From NCBI GenBank assembly GCA_028554795.2, contig CM068825.1, positions 154,921,553 to 154,985,552 of the forward strand: a stretch of DNA of 64,000 nt, read 5' to 3'. The stretch comes from Sinohyriopsis cumingii. Its lineage: Eukaryota > Mollusca > Bivalvia > Unionida > Unionidae. How positions within the stretch are numbered: position 1 is the stretch's first letter; every line of letters begins with the position of its first letter. Below the pieces are notes generated by a model. That model was not told the origin of the DNA. It did no database searches and worked only from the letters and a program-made list of their open reading frames with translations. Made by a program: the position numbers and the translations under genes. Below, in pieces: positions 18,652-25,714 of the stretch.

Positions 18652-19017
18652 ATGCCCTTTCACACAACAGACGTAGCTACGTCGACCACTCCATCACCTA
18701 GTTCTTCTGTGCAAGATTTACAAAAACAACCCTTGTGGGTGTGGTGTGGAGAACGTGTGCCTAAAACGCAAATCGTCTTTTTCTGCCAAATCTTCGTGGT
18801 GTAATGTGTCATCGGGGCAGCCATTGCCAATTTGAGTTTGCAACAAGGAGACAAACAATTGTGGACGATTTTATTGAGCAGTTGCATCGGTTACCTGCTT
18901 CCCAATCCCTCCCTGAAATTCTCCTCGAACGGGAACCTTGTGTCCAGTGCCAGTGCCAGTCACCACTCCAACCACAACCACAACCAGAACCCCATTTTGG
19001 GCGGGACACGCCTCTGA
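18652..19017 (+). pseudogene. Small transmembrane protein, one premature TAA
   Basis: ATG at 18652, 12 nt after TATAAAAAG (18632). The frame reads VPKTQIVFFCQIFVV, TAA at 18802-18804, then CVIGAAIANLSLQQGD…LWTILLSSCIGYLLPNPSLK and a His/Asn-rich tail to 19017. Two hydrophobic segments are separated by a polar turn. I recall proteins with the same LLSSCIGYLLPNP ending in other Polintons, so this is likely a conserved virion membrane protein. The stop falls inside the first membrane segment and would abolish it. It overlaps neither neighbour. Confidence 0.6.
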
Positions 19018-19057
19018 CGTCCAGTAACCCCTCGGACAGCCACAGAACTCTGGAATT

Positions 19058-19993
19058 ATGAGTCACGAAAACCAATTTTACTTAACCTTACCCAGTGACA
19101 GTTCCATGGAGGTGTTTCCCCACAACACGTTGTGCTGTTACACGGCTAAATTACCTCAAGCCATCCCCTTAGATCACGAAGCCCATTGGGAAGTGGCTTT
19201 AGTAGAAATGATTCACCCGACCCAAGTCCTCAATGTCCTTCCCAATCAAAATAAATTTGATGTGGAAGTTCTTGACGTGCCATTGCAACAGGAATTGGAT
19301 AAGAGAGCCATGTCTGACGTTAAAAAAACCTATAATGACAAAACTAAAACGTGGACCTACCACTTGTTCATTCACCCAGGCTATTATTTTAGTGGTCATC
19401 ATTTGGTCAGCGCCATAGCCTCCAGGTTTAATGGCGTGTTTGGGAAAGCTTTGGAGCAGCTCAACAACAAAAGTGTCACCATGGAGTACCACAAAGTAGC
19501 TCGTCGCTTCTTGATGAAATTTGAGCGGAGTAAAATTGTGTCCATTTTATTTTGTCCTGAATTGTTCGACATGTTGGGCGGAGACATGAACATGAGAACG
19601 ATCATACTCAATAACAACGAATTACCCATCGTTTACGACAACGAGTCGTTTAGCAAGTTATTTCGTACCCCGGTAGAACTGAATCAAGGACTGAATTTGA
19701 TGTTCGTGTATTCCGATGTGGTGGAATACAACGTGGTGGGACACACCTCCGTGCCGTTACTGCGTGTCATTCCTTTCAAAGTGGATTCTGCCACGGCCGC
19801 TGACGAGGAAGGTGGAAACAATTACCACGTCCACCGCGAATTTGTCCATCCTCACTATTTGCCGGTCAGCAAGTCGTATTTGGACACGGTCAACATTGCT
19901 ATAAAAGGAGATCTGGGACAAAATATTCCATTCACCAAAGGAAAAGTCACGGTGAAACTCCATTTTCGAAAACAGTTCTCTCACGATTCGTAA
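19058..19993 (+). CDS. Minor capsid protein (penton, single jelly-roll)
   Basis: 311 residues, intact. Begins with FYLTLPSDSSMEVFPHNTL and a WEVALVEMIHP segment, the signature of the Polinton minor capsid (PY) family, which by structure prediction forms a single jelly-roll at capsid vertices. A long middle (DMLGG, PIVYDNESF) and a C-terminus ending VKLHFRKQF agree with family length. The next gene starts 7 nt after its stop. Confidence 0.9.
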   Translation: MSHENQFYLTLPSDSSMEVFPHNTLCCYTAKLPQAIPLDHEAHWEVALVEMIHPTQVLNVLPNQNKFDVEVLDVPLQQELDKRAMSDVKKTYNDKTKTWTYHLFIHPGYYFSGHHLVSAIASRFNGVFGKALEQLNNKSVTMEYHKVARRFLMKFERSKIVSILFCPELFDMLGGDMNMRTIILNNNELPIVYDNESFSKLFRTPVELNQGLNLMFVYSDVVEYNVVGHTSVPLLRVIPFKVDSATAADEEGGNNYHVHREFVHPHYLPVSKSYLDTVNIAIKGDLGQNIPFTKGKVTVKLHFRKQFSHDS

Positions 19994-20000
19994 GTAAGTC

Positions 20001-20420
20001 ATGTATCCAGTGTACCGAGGGATTGCTCGACAGCGAGGACACGGTTTAGGAGACATGTTAAAATCGGCCTTTCGTTCGGTGGCCCCGGTGTTGAAACCGA
20101 TGGTGACACGCGGATTGCACGCCTTGAAAGATGCGGCACTGACGCAAGGCAAAGAATTTCTCCAAAATGTCATCATCGACAAACAAAACCCTAAAGAAGC
20201 CTTCATGAGGGTAGGTAAAAATGTCTTGCTGCAAACGGGTAAAGACATTTTAGGCCGACGAGACACATCTATAAATGCCCTGCACGCTACCGAGTCAGGC
20301 ATTCAGCAAGGACAAGGCAGAAAGAGACGACGACGAAGAAAACACCCTTTCACCAGACTTCAAGCGAGAAAGGCCAAGAAAAGAAGAACCGTTCGAGACT
20401 TAGACGTTTTCGATTATTGA
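20001..20420 (+). CDS. Basic small virion protein (pVI-like?)
   Basis: 139 residues, intact. N-terminus YRGIARQRGHGLGDMLKSAF is amphipathic, followed by helices and a strongly basic end (GRKRRRRRKH, KAKKRRTVRD). Position between minor and major capsid and composition recall adenovirus pVI or core proteins, but similarity is too weak to name it. 13 nt separate its stop from the major capsid ATG. Confidence 0.6.
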   Translation: MYPVYRGIARQRGHGLGDMLKSAFRSVAPVLKPMVTRGLHALKDAALTQGKEFLQNVIIDKQNPKEAFMRVGKNVLLQTGKDILGRRDTSINALHATESGIQQGQGRKRRRRRKHPFTRLQARKAKKRRTVRDLDVFDY

Positions 20421-20433
20421 AACACAGAAAAAA

Positions 20434-21732
20434 ATGATTCACCGAGAGTCTTGCGCTTGTTCCAAGACGGAACTGGATCTGTTTGCCATGCCACCCACCA
20501 TGATGACGATCCAAGAATCCCAGTGGGTGGAATTTCACCCCGTCTCCTCATTAACCGATTCCGCTCCCATCGAGTTTGAAATCAAAGGACAACCCGAAGA
20601 TTACATCGATCTGAATAGCAGTTACTCGTACTTGAAAGTCCAAGTTCTAGAAAAAGATGATAGTGGAGTAGAGGACACTGAAGAAATAGCTCCCGTCAAC
20701 AATTTCATGCATTCCTTGTTCAGCTCAGTGGATTTGTACTTGAATAACAAACTAGTCAGCAGCAGCATGGATACTTACCCTTACCGTGCCTACCTGGAAA
20801 ATCTCTTGACGTACGGAATAGATGCCAAGGATACTCATCTCAATGCCTGTGTGCTGTGGGTACCTGACGAAGCGGGCAAGTTCGACAAATTGGATGGAAC
20901 CAATTCCGGCTTTGAGGCAAGAGAAAGCAAAATCTTAGATAAGAGGAGTTCAGAACTGATGGATCGTTTGCATTTGGACATGTGGTTGCAAGAGAAATAT
21001 TTGCTGAACGGGGTGAATGTCCACTTGAGACTGAATCGCAGCAGTACCGCTTTCCATTTGCTGGCTGATCCTGCTAAGGCTCCTAAAAGCAAAATCGAAG
21101 AGGCCAAACTCTACGTACGACGCGTGGAAGTGTTACCCAAAGTGGGAAACGACATCAGTCAAACGTTGAGCAGAACGACCGCCAAGTATCCCATACGACG
21201 TGTGGAAGTGAAAACGTTCACCATTCCCGCTGGACAGCATTCTATGATCGAAGATCATCTGTTTCAAGGACAGTTACCCAAGCGTTTAATCCTTGGTATG
21301 GTCTTGATTTCAGCCTTCAACGGAGCCTTCGCTCAAAATCCTTTCAACTTTCAACACTTCAACGTGAAGAAAATCGAAGTCAGTCGCGATGGCAAGACCT
21401 TGTGTACCCGACCTTTCGAACCTGACTTTACCAAGATGAATTACTTGAGATCGTACTTGTCCCTGTACGAAGCCACCGGCCAGTTAGGAACCAACACCAG
21501 TCACGGCATTGAGTACGAGGATTACGCAGGAGGCTATGCTTTGTGGGCATTTGATTTCACTCCAGACCAAGGCAGCGACGAGGGACATTTCCACCCTATA
21601 AAATCTGGCCAGATTCGTGTGGAACTTCAGTTTGCAAAAGAACTACCAGCGACAGTGAACGTCATCCTGTATGCAGAATTCGATAATACCATAGAAATCA
21701 ACAGTTTGAGAGAAGTCATTCTAGATTATTAG
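20434..21732 (+). CDS. Major capsid protein (double jelly-roll)
   Basis: 432 residues, intact. Starts with SCACSKTELDLFAMPP, then WVEFHPVSSLTDSAPIEFEI, DYIDLNSSY and NNFMHSLFSSVDLYLNNK, all typical of Polinton MCP. The second half holds RRVEVKTFTIPAGQ and ALWAFDFTPD, marking the second jelly-roll. The family builds hexons of an icosahedral shell. A later ATG at 20485 also exists but would drop the conserved leader. No damage is seen. Confidence 0.95.
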   Translation: MIHRESCACSKTELDLFAMPPTMMTIQESQWVEFHPVSSLTDSAPIEFEIKGQPEDYIDLNSSYSYLKVQVLEKDDSGVEDTEEIAPVNNFMHSLFSSVDLYLNNKLVSSSMDTYPYRAYLENLLTYGIDAKDTHLNACVLWVPDEAGKFDKLDGTNSGFEARESKILDKRSSELMDRLHLDMWLQEKYLLNGVNVHLRLNRSSTAFHLLADPAKAPKSKIEEAKLYVRRVEVLPKVGNDISQTLSRTTAKYPIRRVEVKTFTIPAGQHSMIEDHLFQGQLPKRLILGMVLISAFNGAFAQNPFNFQHFNVKKIEVSRDGKTLCTRPFEPDFTKMNYLRSYLSLYEATGQLGTNTSHGIEYEDYAGGYALWAFDFTPDQGSDEGHFHPIKSGQIRVELQFAKELPATVNVILYAEFDNTIEINSLREVILDY

Positions 21733-21737
21733 AAGCC

Positions 21738-22244
21738 ATGGAAGACTGTTATCCCTCTTTACCTAGTGGAGAAACGTTCGACATGAAATGTGAGGAGACC
21801 GTGGAAAAAGAAGAATCTCAAGACAAAGACGAAGAAGTTGTCATGATGAAGTCGAGATGGCCAGAACAAGAAGCCCATTTAGTCTCCTGTTTTGCCAAAC
21901 ACTTGGTCGATAAAATGACGGAATTGATCAAGAAAAATTGCTATGGATGTCAAAACGATCATCCCAGTCAAATTCAACACGATAAATGCCTGATGTTGAG
22001 TCAAGAAGAAAAATTGGACGAGTATCTGGATGAAGCTTGGAGTCTCATCTCGAACAAAGATGTGTTGCACCAGTGGTATAAAGACTTGCGTGAACATTCT
22101 TGTCCACCATTAACCACTCAAGAGATCCATCGTATCGAAGCTCTCCTGAATCAGAGTGAGGAAACAGAACGAATAACCGTTTATTCGTCAGACATTTTGA
22201 AGCAAAAGGTCAGGATCGAATTGATGACTTATTATTACCTGTGA
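21738..22244 (+). CDS. Conserved Polinton protein with CxxC…H…C motif
   Basis: 168 residues, intact, 5 nt after the major capsid stop. Acidic N-terminus, then a helical body with CYGCQNDHPSQIQHDKCLM, a possible zinc site (C-x2-C-x10-H-x2-C). A similar CxxC…SQ…H…C motif is, from memory, seen in this position in other animal Polintons. Function unknown. Confidence 0.65.
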   Translation: MEDCYPSLPSGETFDMKCEETVEKEESQDKDEEVVMMKSRWPEQEAHLVSCFAKHLVDKMTELIKKNCYGCQNDHPSQIQHDKCLMLSQEEKLDEYLDEAWSLISNKDVLHQWYKDLREHSCPPLTTQEIHRIEALLNQSEETERITVYSSDILKQKVRIELMTYYYL

Positions 22245-22266
22245 AGAAAAAACAACACACAAAACA

Positions 22267-22827
22267 ATGGATACCTGGGAACTGTATTACCTTTTGAACC
22301 ACAGTTCGTATACGGCTTCTTGGAATCCTGTCGTCTGTGCTAAAGATGAACTCCCTCATCGCAAACCTCAAGACCATCAAGCTTACGTGATCAACACGAA
22401 CGACAGTCATCTCCCAGGAACCCACTGGGTAGCCGTTTACTTTCCTCAAGAAGGATGTGTGGAATATTTCGATTCGTACGGATTGCCCCCTTTGGAAGAC
22501 GATATCATCGACTTTATGAGAAGAAATGCTCAGACCACCCGATTCAATAATGTGAAATTGCAAGGCACAGATTCCTTGGTGTGTGGACAATACTGTGTGT
22601 ATTTTCTGCATCATCGCAGCCTAGGCTATTCCTTAGAACATTTAGTGACTCATTTTGATCCTCGTTCTTCTGCTAGAAACGATGTGAAAGTAGATCGATG
22701 GTTTTGTGACCATTATGCTTATCTTTTGTCTCAAGCTAGGAAACGTAGTGTCCATCAATGGCCTAATGATTTCCAACAGTGGAAATCACAATTTCATTCA
22801 CAACTTTGTAAGCCCTGTTTAAAGTAA
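22267..22827 (+). CDS. Adenain-like capsid maturation cysteine protease
   Basis: 186 residues, intact. Catalytic H53 (GTHWVAVYF), D69 (VEYFDSYG), Q99 and C106 (SLVCGQYC). The Q-to-C spacing of 7 equals that in adenovirus protease (Q115, C122). The family cleaves capsid and core proteins during virion maturation, and ULP-type host proteases share the fold. It ends the core operon-like series, with a poly(A) signal 117 nt later. Confidence 0.94.
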   Translation: MDTWELYYLLNHSSYTASWNPVVCAKDELPHRKPQDHQAYVINTNDSHLPGTHWVAVYFPQEGCVEYFDSYGLPPLEDDIIDFMRRNAQTTRFNNVKLQGTDSLVCGQYCVYFLHHRSLGYSLEHLVTHFDPRSSARNDVKVDRWFCDHYAYLLSQARKRSVHQWPNDFQQWKSQFHSQLCKPCLK

Positions 22828-23078
22828 ACTGTAAATTGAGAAAAAAATGTTTGTGATTTGAAAAAAAATGTTTGATGTTATAGTGTTGGATTATTGTTTA
22901 AAATATGTTAGAGTTGTTGTTGTTTAGTGTTAAGTGATTTTTGAATAAAAAATGTTGTGTTTTGAAAAAAAATGCCTTTGTCTTTTGTTTAGCTATAAGA
23001 ATGTTGGATTGATGCTCTTTCATTTCTTACTATCCCTCGCATGACACTCACTGAACGTTGCGGCTCGAAAACCGTGTG
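22828..23078 (+). other. Spacer after the protease, with poly(A) signal
   Basis: No gene. Contains AATAAA at 22944-22949 followed by GTTGTGTTTTG, and three A-run-ATG(TTTG/CCTTTG) repeats. Confidence 0.5.
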
Positions 23079-23104
23079 GGGGATGTTTTCCTTCACGTCC
23101 GCGC
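23079..23104 (+). promoter_or_regulatory. Right-end promoter box, copy 1
   Basis: GGGGATGTTTTCC, then TTCACGTCCGCGC. A TATA-poor ACTTTAAG follows, and the next ATG is at 23171. Confidence 0.6.
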
Positions 23105-23170
23105 TTTGACTTTAAGAACCGGGGTTGTTTCCAGTCTAACCATCCATTGTCGACTCATCCTCCTACGAAG

Positions 23171-23539
23171 ATGTGCTCCAAACTAGCTAAGTTCAACGAA
23201 GCCTACGTGAATTTGCATAGGGTCAGACACAGTCTGATACCGAAGCCAGAAGAAATAGAGAATGTGAGAATGTTAAAAATCACTGAAGACCTGATAGAAG
23301 AGCTCTTCAGAGAAGAAATGAACAGGGAAAAAGAAGAATGGACAGAGAAGTACAGACTTCAGAGACAGCAGCAACAGCAGCAACAGCAGCAACAACAACA
23401 ACAGCAGCAGCAACCTGAAGCTGACAGAGGCTTTGTCGATTGTCGTATCGACACCAAAGAGTTCTTCTTCTCTTTCCGAAGAAGCAGACCTATCGCCAGA
23501 AAGTCTATCCTCAGAGGACATCGCATTCTTAGAAACTAA
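23171..23539 (+). CDS. Q-run coiled-coil protein
   Basis: ATG at 23171 (the frame opens at 23147), 122 residues. Helical acidic/basic N-terminus (EEIENVRMLKITEDLIEELF), then RLQRQ and a run of about 18 Gln coded by mixed CAG/CAA, then a short basic tail. After the Gln run another frame (TEALSIVVSTPKSSSSLSEEAD…) looks at least as protein-like, so a frameshift within the repeat is possible. The stop at 23537-23539 has the histone-type hairpin 29 nt behind it. Function unknown. Confidence 0.45.
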   Translation: MCSKLAKFNEAYVNLHRVRHSLIPKPEEIENVRMLKITEDLIEELFREEMNREKEEWTEKYRLQRQQQQQQQQQQQQQQQQPEADRGFVDCRIDTKEFFFSFRRSRPIARKSILRGHRILRN

Positions 23540-23568
23540 AAAAGAATGCCATAGCAAACAAAAAAAAC

Positions 23569-23584
23569 AGCCCTTTTCAGGGCT
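23569..23584 (+). terminator. Histone-type 3' stem-loop (perfect)
   Basis: AGCCCT-TTTC-AGGGCT, 6 perfect pairs, followed by ACCCCA and, 14 nt after the stem, GAAAAGAAA (23599-23607). A normal AATAAA lies at 23650-23655, so both types of 3' signal are present. Confidence 0.75.
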
Positions 23585-23942
23585 ACCCCAATACTCTAGA
23601 AAAGAAATAACGATCGATTTGCCAATGTGTGTAGGTAGAGTAGTGTGAAAATAAACACTAACTCTTTTTTAAAAAATGTGAGGGTATGTGTTTGTGTGTT
23701 TGTGTTTGTAAGTGGTTAAGTAAGTTGGTATGGATAGTAGATTAAAATGATGTCTTTTTTGGTGTTTGAGGTGTAAATTTGGGGTTAGATTGGATTGCTT
23801 TGCGTATGAGGATAGTCTATTGAAGTGATTTATAAAAAATTTAAAATAGTGATGGGTAGCATAAAAAAGTGAGTGTTTCTTTTAGGTCCGCGCGTTGTTG
23901 TTTTTGGTTATGATCTAGGTAAGATCAATTTTATGTTTTTAG

Positions 23943-23968
23943 GGGGATGTTTTCCATCACGTCCGCGC
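23943..23968 (+). promoter_or_regulatory. Right-end promoter box, copy 2
   Basis: GGGGATGTTTTCC, ATCACGTCCGCGC, then TCAGTATAAATTG (TATA). The ATG at 24038 is about 60 nt past the TATA. A copy of GATCTAGGTAAGATCAATTT lies just upstream and is repeated before copies 3-4. Confidence 0.6.
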
Positions 23969-24037
23969 TTTCAGTATAAATTGAAACTCGCTCGGCAGTC
24001 TAGCTACCCTTGTTGATTGATCAACACCGCCAGAAGA

Positions 24038-24346
24038 ATGAACACCAGAATTGTGAAACTGTTAGAACTCCAGATGCACCTGGAATATGCCAGGCGCATA
24101 GTAAATGAACTATCAGCGGAGGCTATCGTAGAAGAAGCAATAATAAAGAACGAAGAGGAGGAGAGAAGAGAGAGGTAAGAAGAGGAAAAGAAAATAGGAG
24201 AGAGGATGTCATACAATATTCCCGAGACAGAGGATTGGGGTGCTGAAGCGAATCATCCCGCCTCTGCACTCTCAAGACAAAAAGTAAAAAGAGACTGGAG
24301 TCAAAGATGTGTGTGTGGCGCCAGGCCTGGAAGGTGCAACCATTAG
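24038..24346 (+). pseudogene. Small helical protein, one in-frame TAA
   Basis: ATG at 24038. 46 residues of amphipathic helix (KLLELQMHLEYARRIV…) end in an E/R run at TAA 24176-24178. The same frame goes on open and protein-like (IGERMSYNIPETEDW…) to a TAG at 24344-24346. The TAA is inside AGG-TAAGAAG, which is also a splice-donor match, so it could mark a mutated codon or an intron edge. Hairpin 28 nt after the TAG. Function unknown. Confidence 0.4.
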
Positions 24347-24374
24347 ATAGGTGCATCTGGAGTTAAAAAAAAAC

Positions 24375-24390
24375 AGCCCTTTTCAGATCT
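24375..24390 (+). terminator. Histone-type 3' stem-loop (decayed)
   Basis: AGCCCT-TTTC-AGATCT. Two central stem pairs are lost. ACCCA follows and GAAAAGAAA stands 13 nt after the hairpin. The surrounding 100 bp are a duplicate of 23562-23670. Confidence 0.5.
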
Positions 24391-24605
24391 ACCCAATACT
24401 CTAGAAAAGAAATAACGATCAATTTGCCAATGTGTGTAGGTATAGTAGTGTGAATATAAACACTAACTCTTTATTAATAGTGCGAGTGTTTGTGTTCGTG
24501 TTTGTAACTGCTCAAGTAAAGTTTGTGTGAATAGTAGTTTCTTTATTGTTTCTTAGCGTATGTGGAGAGTATAGTTCGGGTTTTATTATATAAAATGAGA
24601 AAAGT

Positions 24606-24700
24606 GGGGATGTTTTCCTTCACGTCCGCGCGTTGTTCGGTCATGATCTAGGTAAGATCAATTTTATGTTTTAGGGGGATGTTTTCCTTCACGTACGCGC
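24606..24700 (+). promoter_or_regulatory. Right-end promoter box, copies 3 and 4
   Basis: Two boxes, 24606-24631 (GGGGATGTTTTCC, TTCACGTCCGCGC) and 24675-24700 (same, with ACGTACGCGC), then TTTAAGTATAAG. A five-codon upstream ORF (ATGATGGAACCATTCTAA, about 24729) precedes the main ATG at 24763. Confidence 0.6.
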
Positions 24701-24762
24701 TTTAAGTATAAGAACCCACAAAGTTTGATGATGGAACCATTCTAAGGAATAACTGAGACAAA

Positions 24763-25356
24763 ATGACTCAAGTATCAGTTCTATTTAATCTATTGAGAGA
24801 CATCTATTTCTGGATAATGGATGTAGAATATGTTTTAGGAAGAAGAGAAGAGGAATGGAGGCATGGAGATATGAAAGACTTTGTAACGAGTCAAGTTCAA
24901 GGCCTAAAGACAGCAAGAGATATCATAGCAGGGATGATTGAAGAAGAAGTCAATAAGTCAAGAGGCTTCATCAACCCACCTTACTTCAGAGTGGGAAGTT
25001 TGAAGGAAGCACTGGATAATGTCATCAAAGTCAGGTGCTTCCTAGAAAAAATATTGTACTGGACAGAGTGGAGAAATGTAAAATGGGGATTGGAAAAGGT
25101 GAAGAAAGGGGAAGATCTGATGAGAAAAGTAATGGAGGAAGAAGTAGAGAAGATTAAAGAGAAATGGTGGGAAGAAAGAAAAGATGTGGTAAACAAAAAG
25201 AAACAGGCAGAGTTTGAGAGGTTGAATCAGAATTGGATAAAAGTTCAGGAAAAGTTTAGAGCTCTAGGTCATCCTGACTGGATGCCAGAAAAGGAGAAAA
25301 AGAAGACAGGAATAGTGACAAAAGTGAGAAGATGGTTGAAGAAGTGGAAGTGTTAG
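24763..25356 (+). CDS. Helical protein next to the right repeat (197 aa)
   Basis: Intact frame from ATG 24763 to TAG 25354-25356. Mostly alpha-helical, with an aromatic N-terminus (NLLRDIYFWIMDVEYVLG), a hydrophobic middle and a long K/E/W-rich coil (VEKIKEKWWEERKDVV) ending in a basic RRWLKKWKC. No family recognised. It has two promoter boxes upstream and its stop lies 12 nt before the histone-type hairpin of the right repeat, so the repeat itself supplies the 3' end. Confidence 0.65.
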   Translation: MTQVSVLFNLLRDIYFWIMDVEYVLGRREEEWRHGDMKDFVTSQVQGLKTARDIIAGMIEEEVNKSRGFINPPYFRVGSLKEALDNVIKVRCFLEKILYWTEWRNVKWGLEKVKKGEDLMRKVMEEEVEKIKEKWWEERKDVVNKKKQAEFERLNQNWIKVQEKFRALGHPDWMPEKEKKKTGIVTKVRRWLKKWKC

Positions 25357-25362
25357 AAGAAA

Positions 25363-25708
25363 CCCAAAGGCCCTTTTCAGGTCCAGCCATATTTCTCGAA
25401 AAGAGATAGCCTTTCAATTGCCTACCCTTCTTTTAAATTTAAATTTAAATTTAAATTTAAAAAAATTTTTTTTTAAAAAAAAAATAATCCCATATTCAAT
25501 TCCCCTTGTCCCTAGACAAGCCCAAACTCTATTCCTCATATTAATTTCCCTTGTCCCTAGACAAGCCCAAACTCTATGTTAAATTCCCATTGTCCCTAAA
25601 GTGGCCCAGGGTTTTTCTCCATGTTAAATTTCCATTGTCCCTAAAGTGGCCCAGGGGGTGTTTTTAATGCTAAGTCCCATTGTCCCTAAAGTGGCCCCCT
25701 TTACTACT
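25363..25708 (-). repeat. Right terminal inverted repeat
   Basis: Reverse complement of 5148-5494 with few differences outside the A/T tract. Its inner edge carries the hairpin that ends the 197-aa gene. Confidence 0.97.
25369..25384 (+). terminator. Histone-type 3' stem-loop in right repeat, pointing outward
   Basis: GGCCCT-TTTC-AGGTCC, five of six pairs. AGCCA follows in place of ACCCA, then GAAAAGAGA 13 nt after the stem (25398-25406). Confidence 0.65.
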
Positions 25709-25714
25709 GTCAAT
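25709..25714. repeat. Target-site duplication, right copy (GTCAAT)
   Basis: Identical to 5142-5147. Confidence 0.95.

Larger units (their letters stand above)
5148..25708 (+). mobile_element. Complete Polinton/Maverick (adintovirus-like) element, 20.6 kb
   Basis: The element has about 346-bp terminal inverted repeats, a perfect 6-bp target duplication and the Polinton gene set: protein-primed polymerase B, DD35E integrase with chromodomain, FtsK/HerA-like packaging ATPase, adenain-type protease, major and minor capsid proteins. The two repeats are nearly identical, which points to recent insertion. Several other genes are broken (polymerase, F-box-like block, membrane protein, two small basic genes). 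Extra cargo includes two BIR genes, a zinc-knuckle gene on the opposite strand and four small coiled-coil or helical genes near the ends, each followed by a histone-type 3' hairpin. Most core genes run rightward. Confidence 0.97.
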
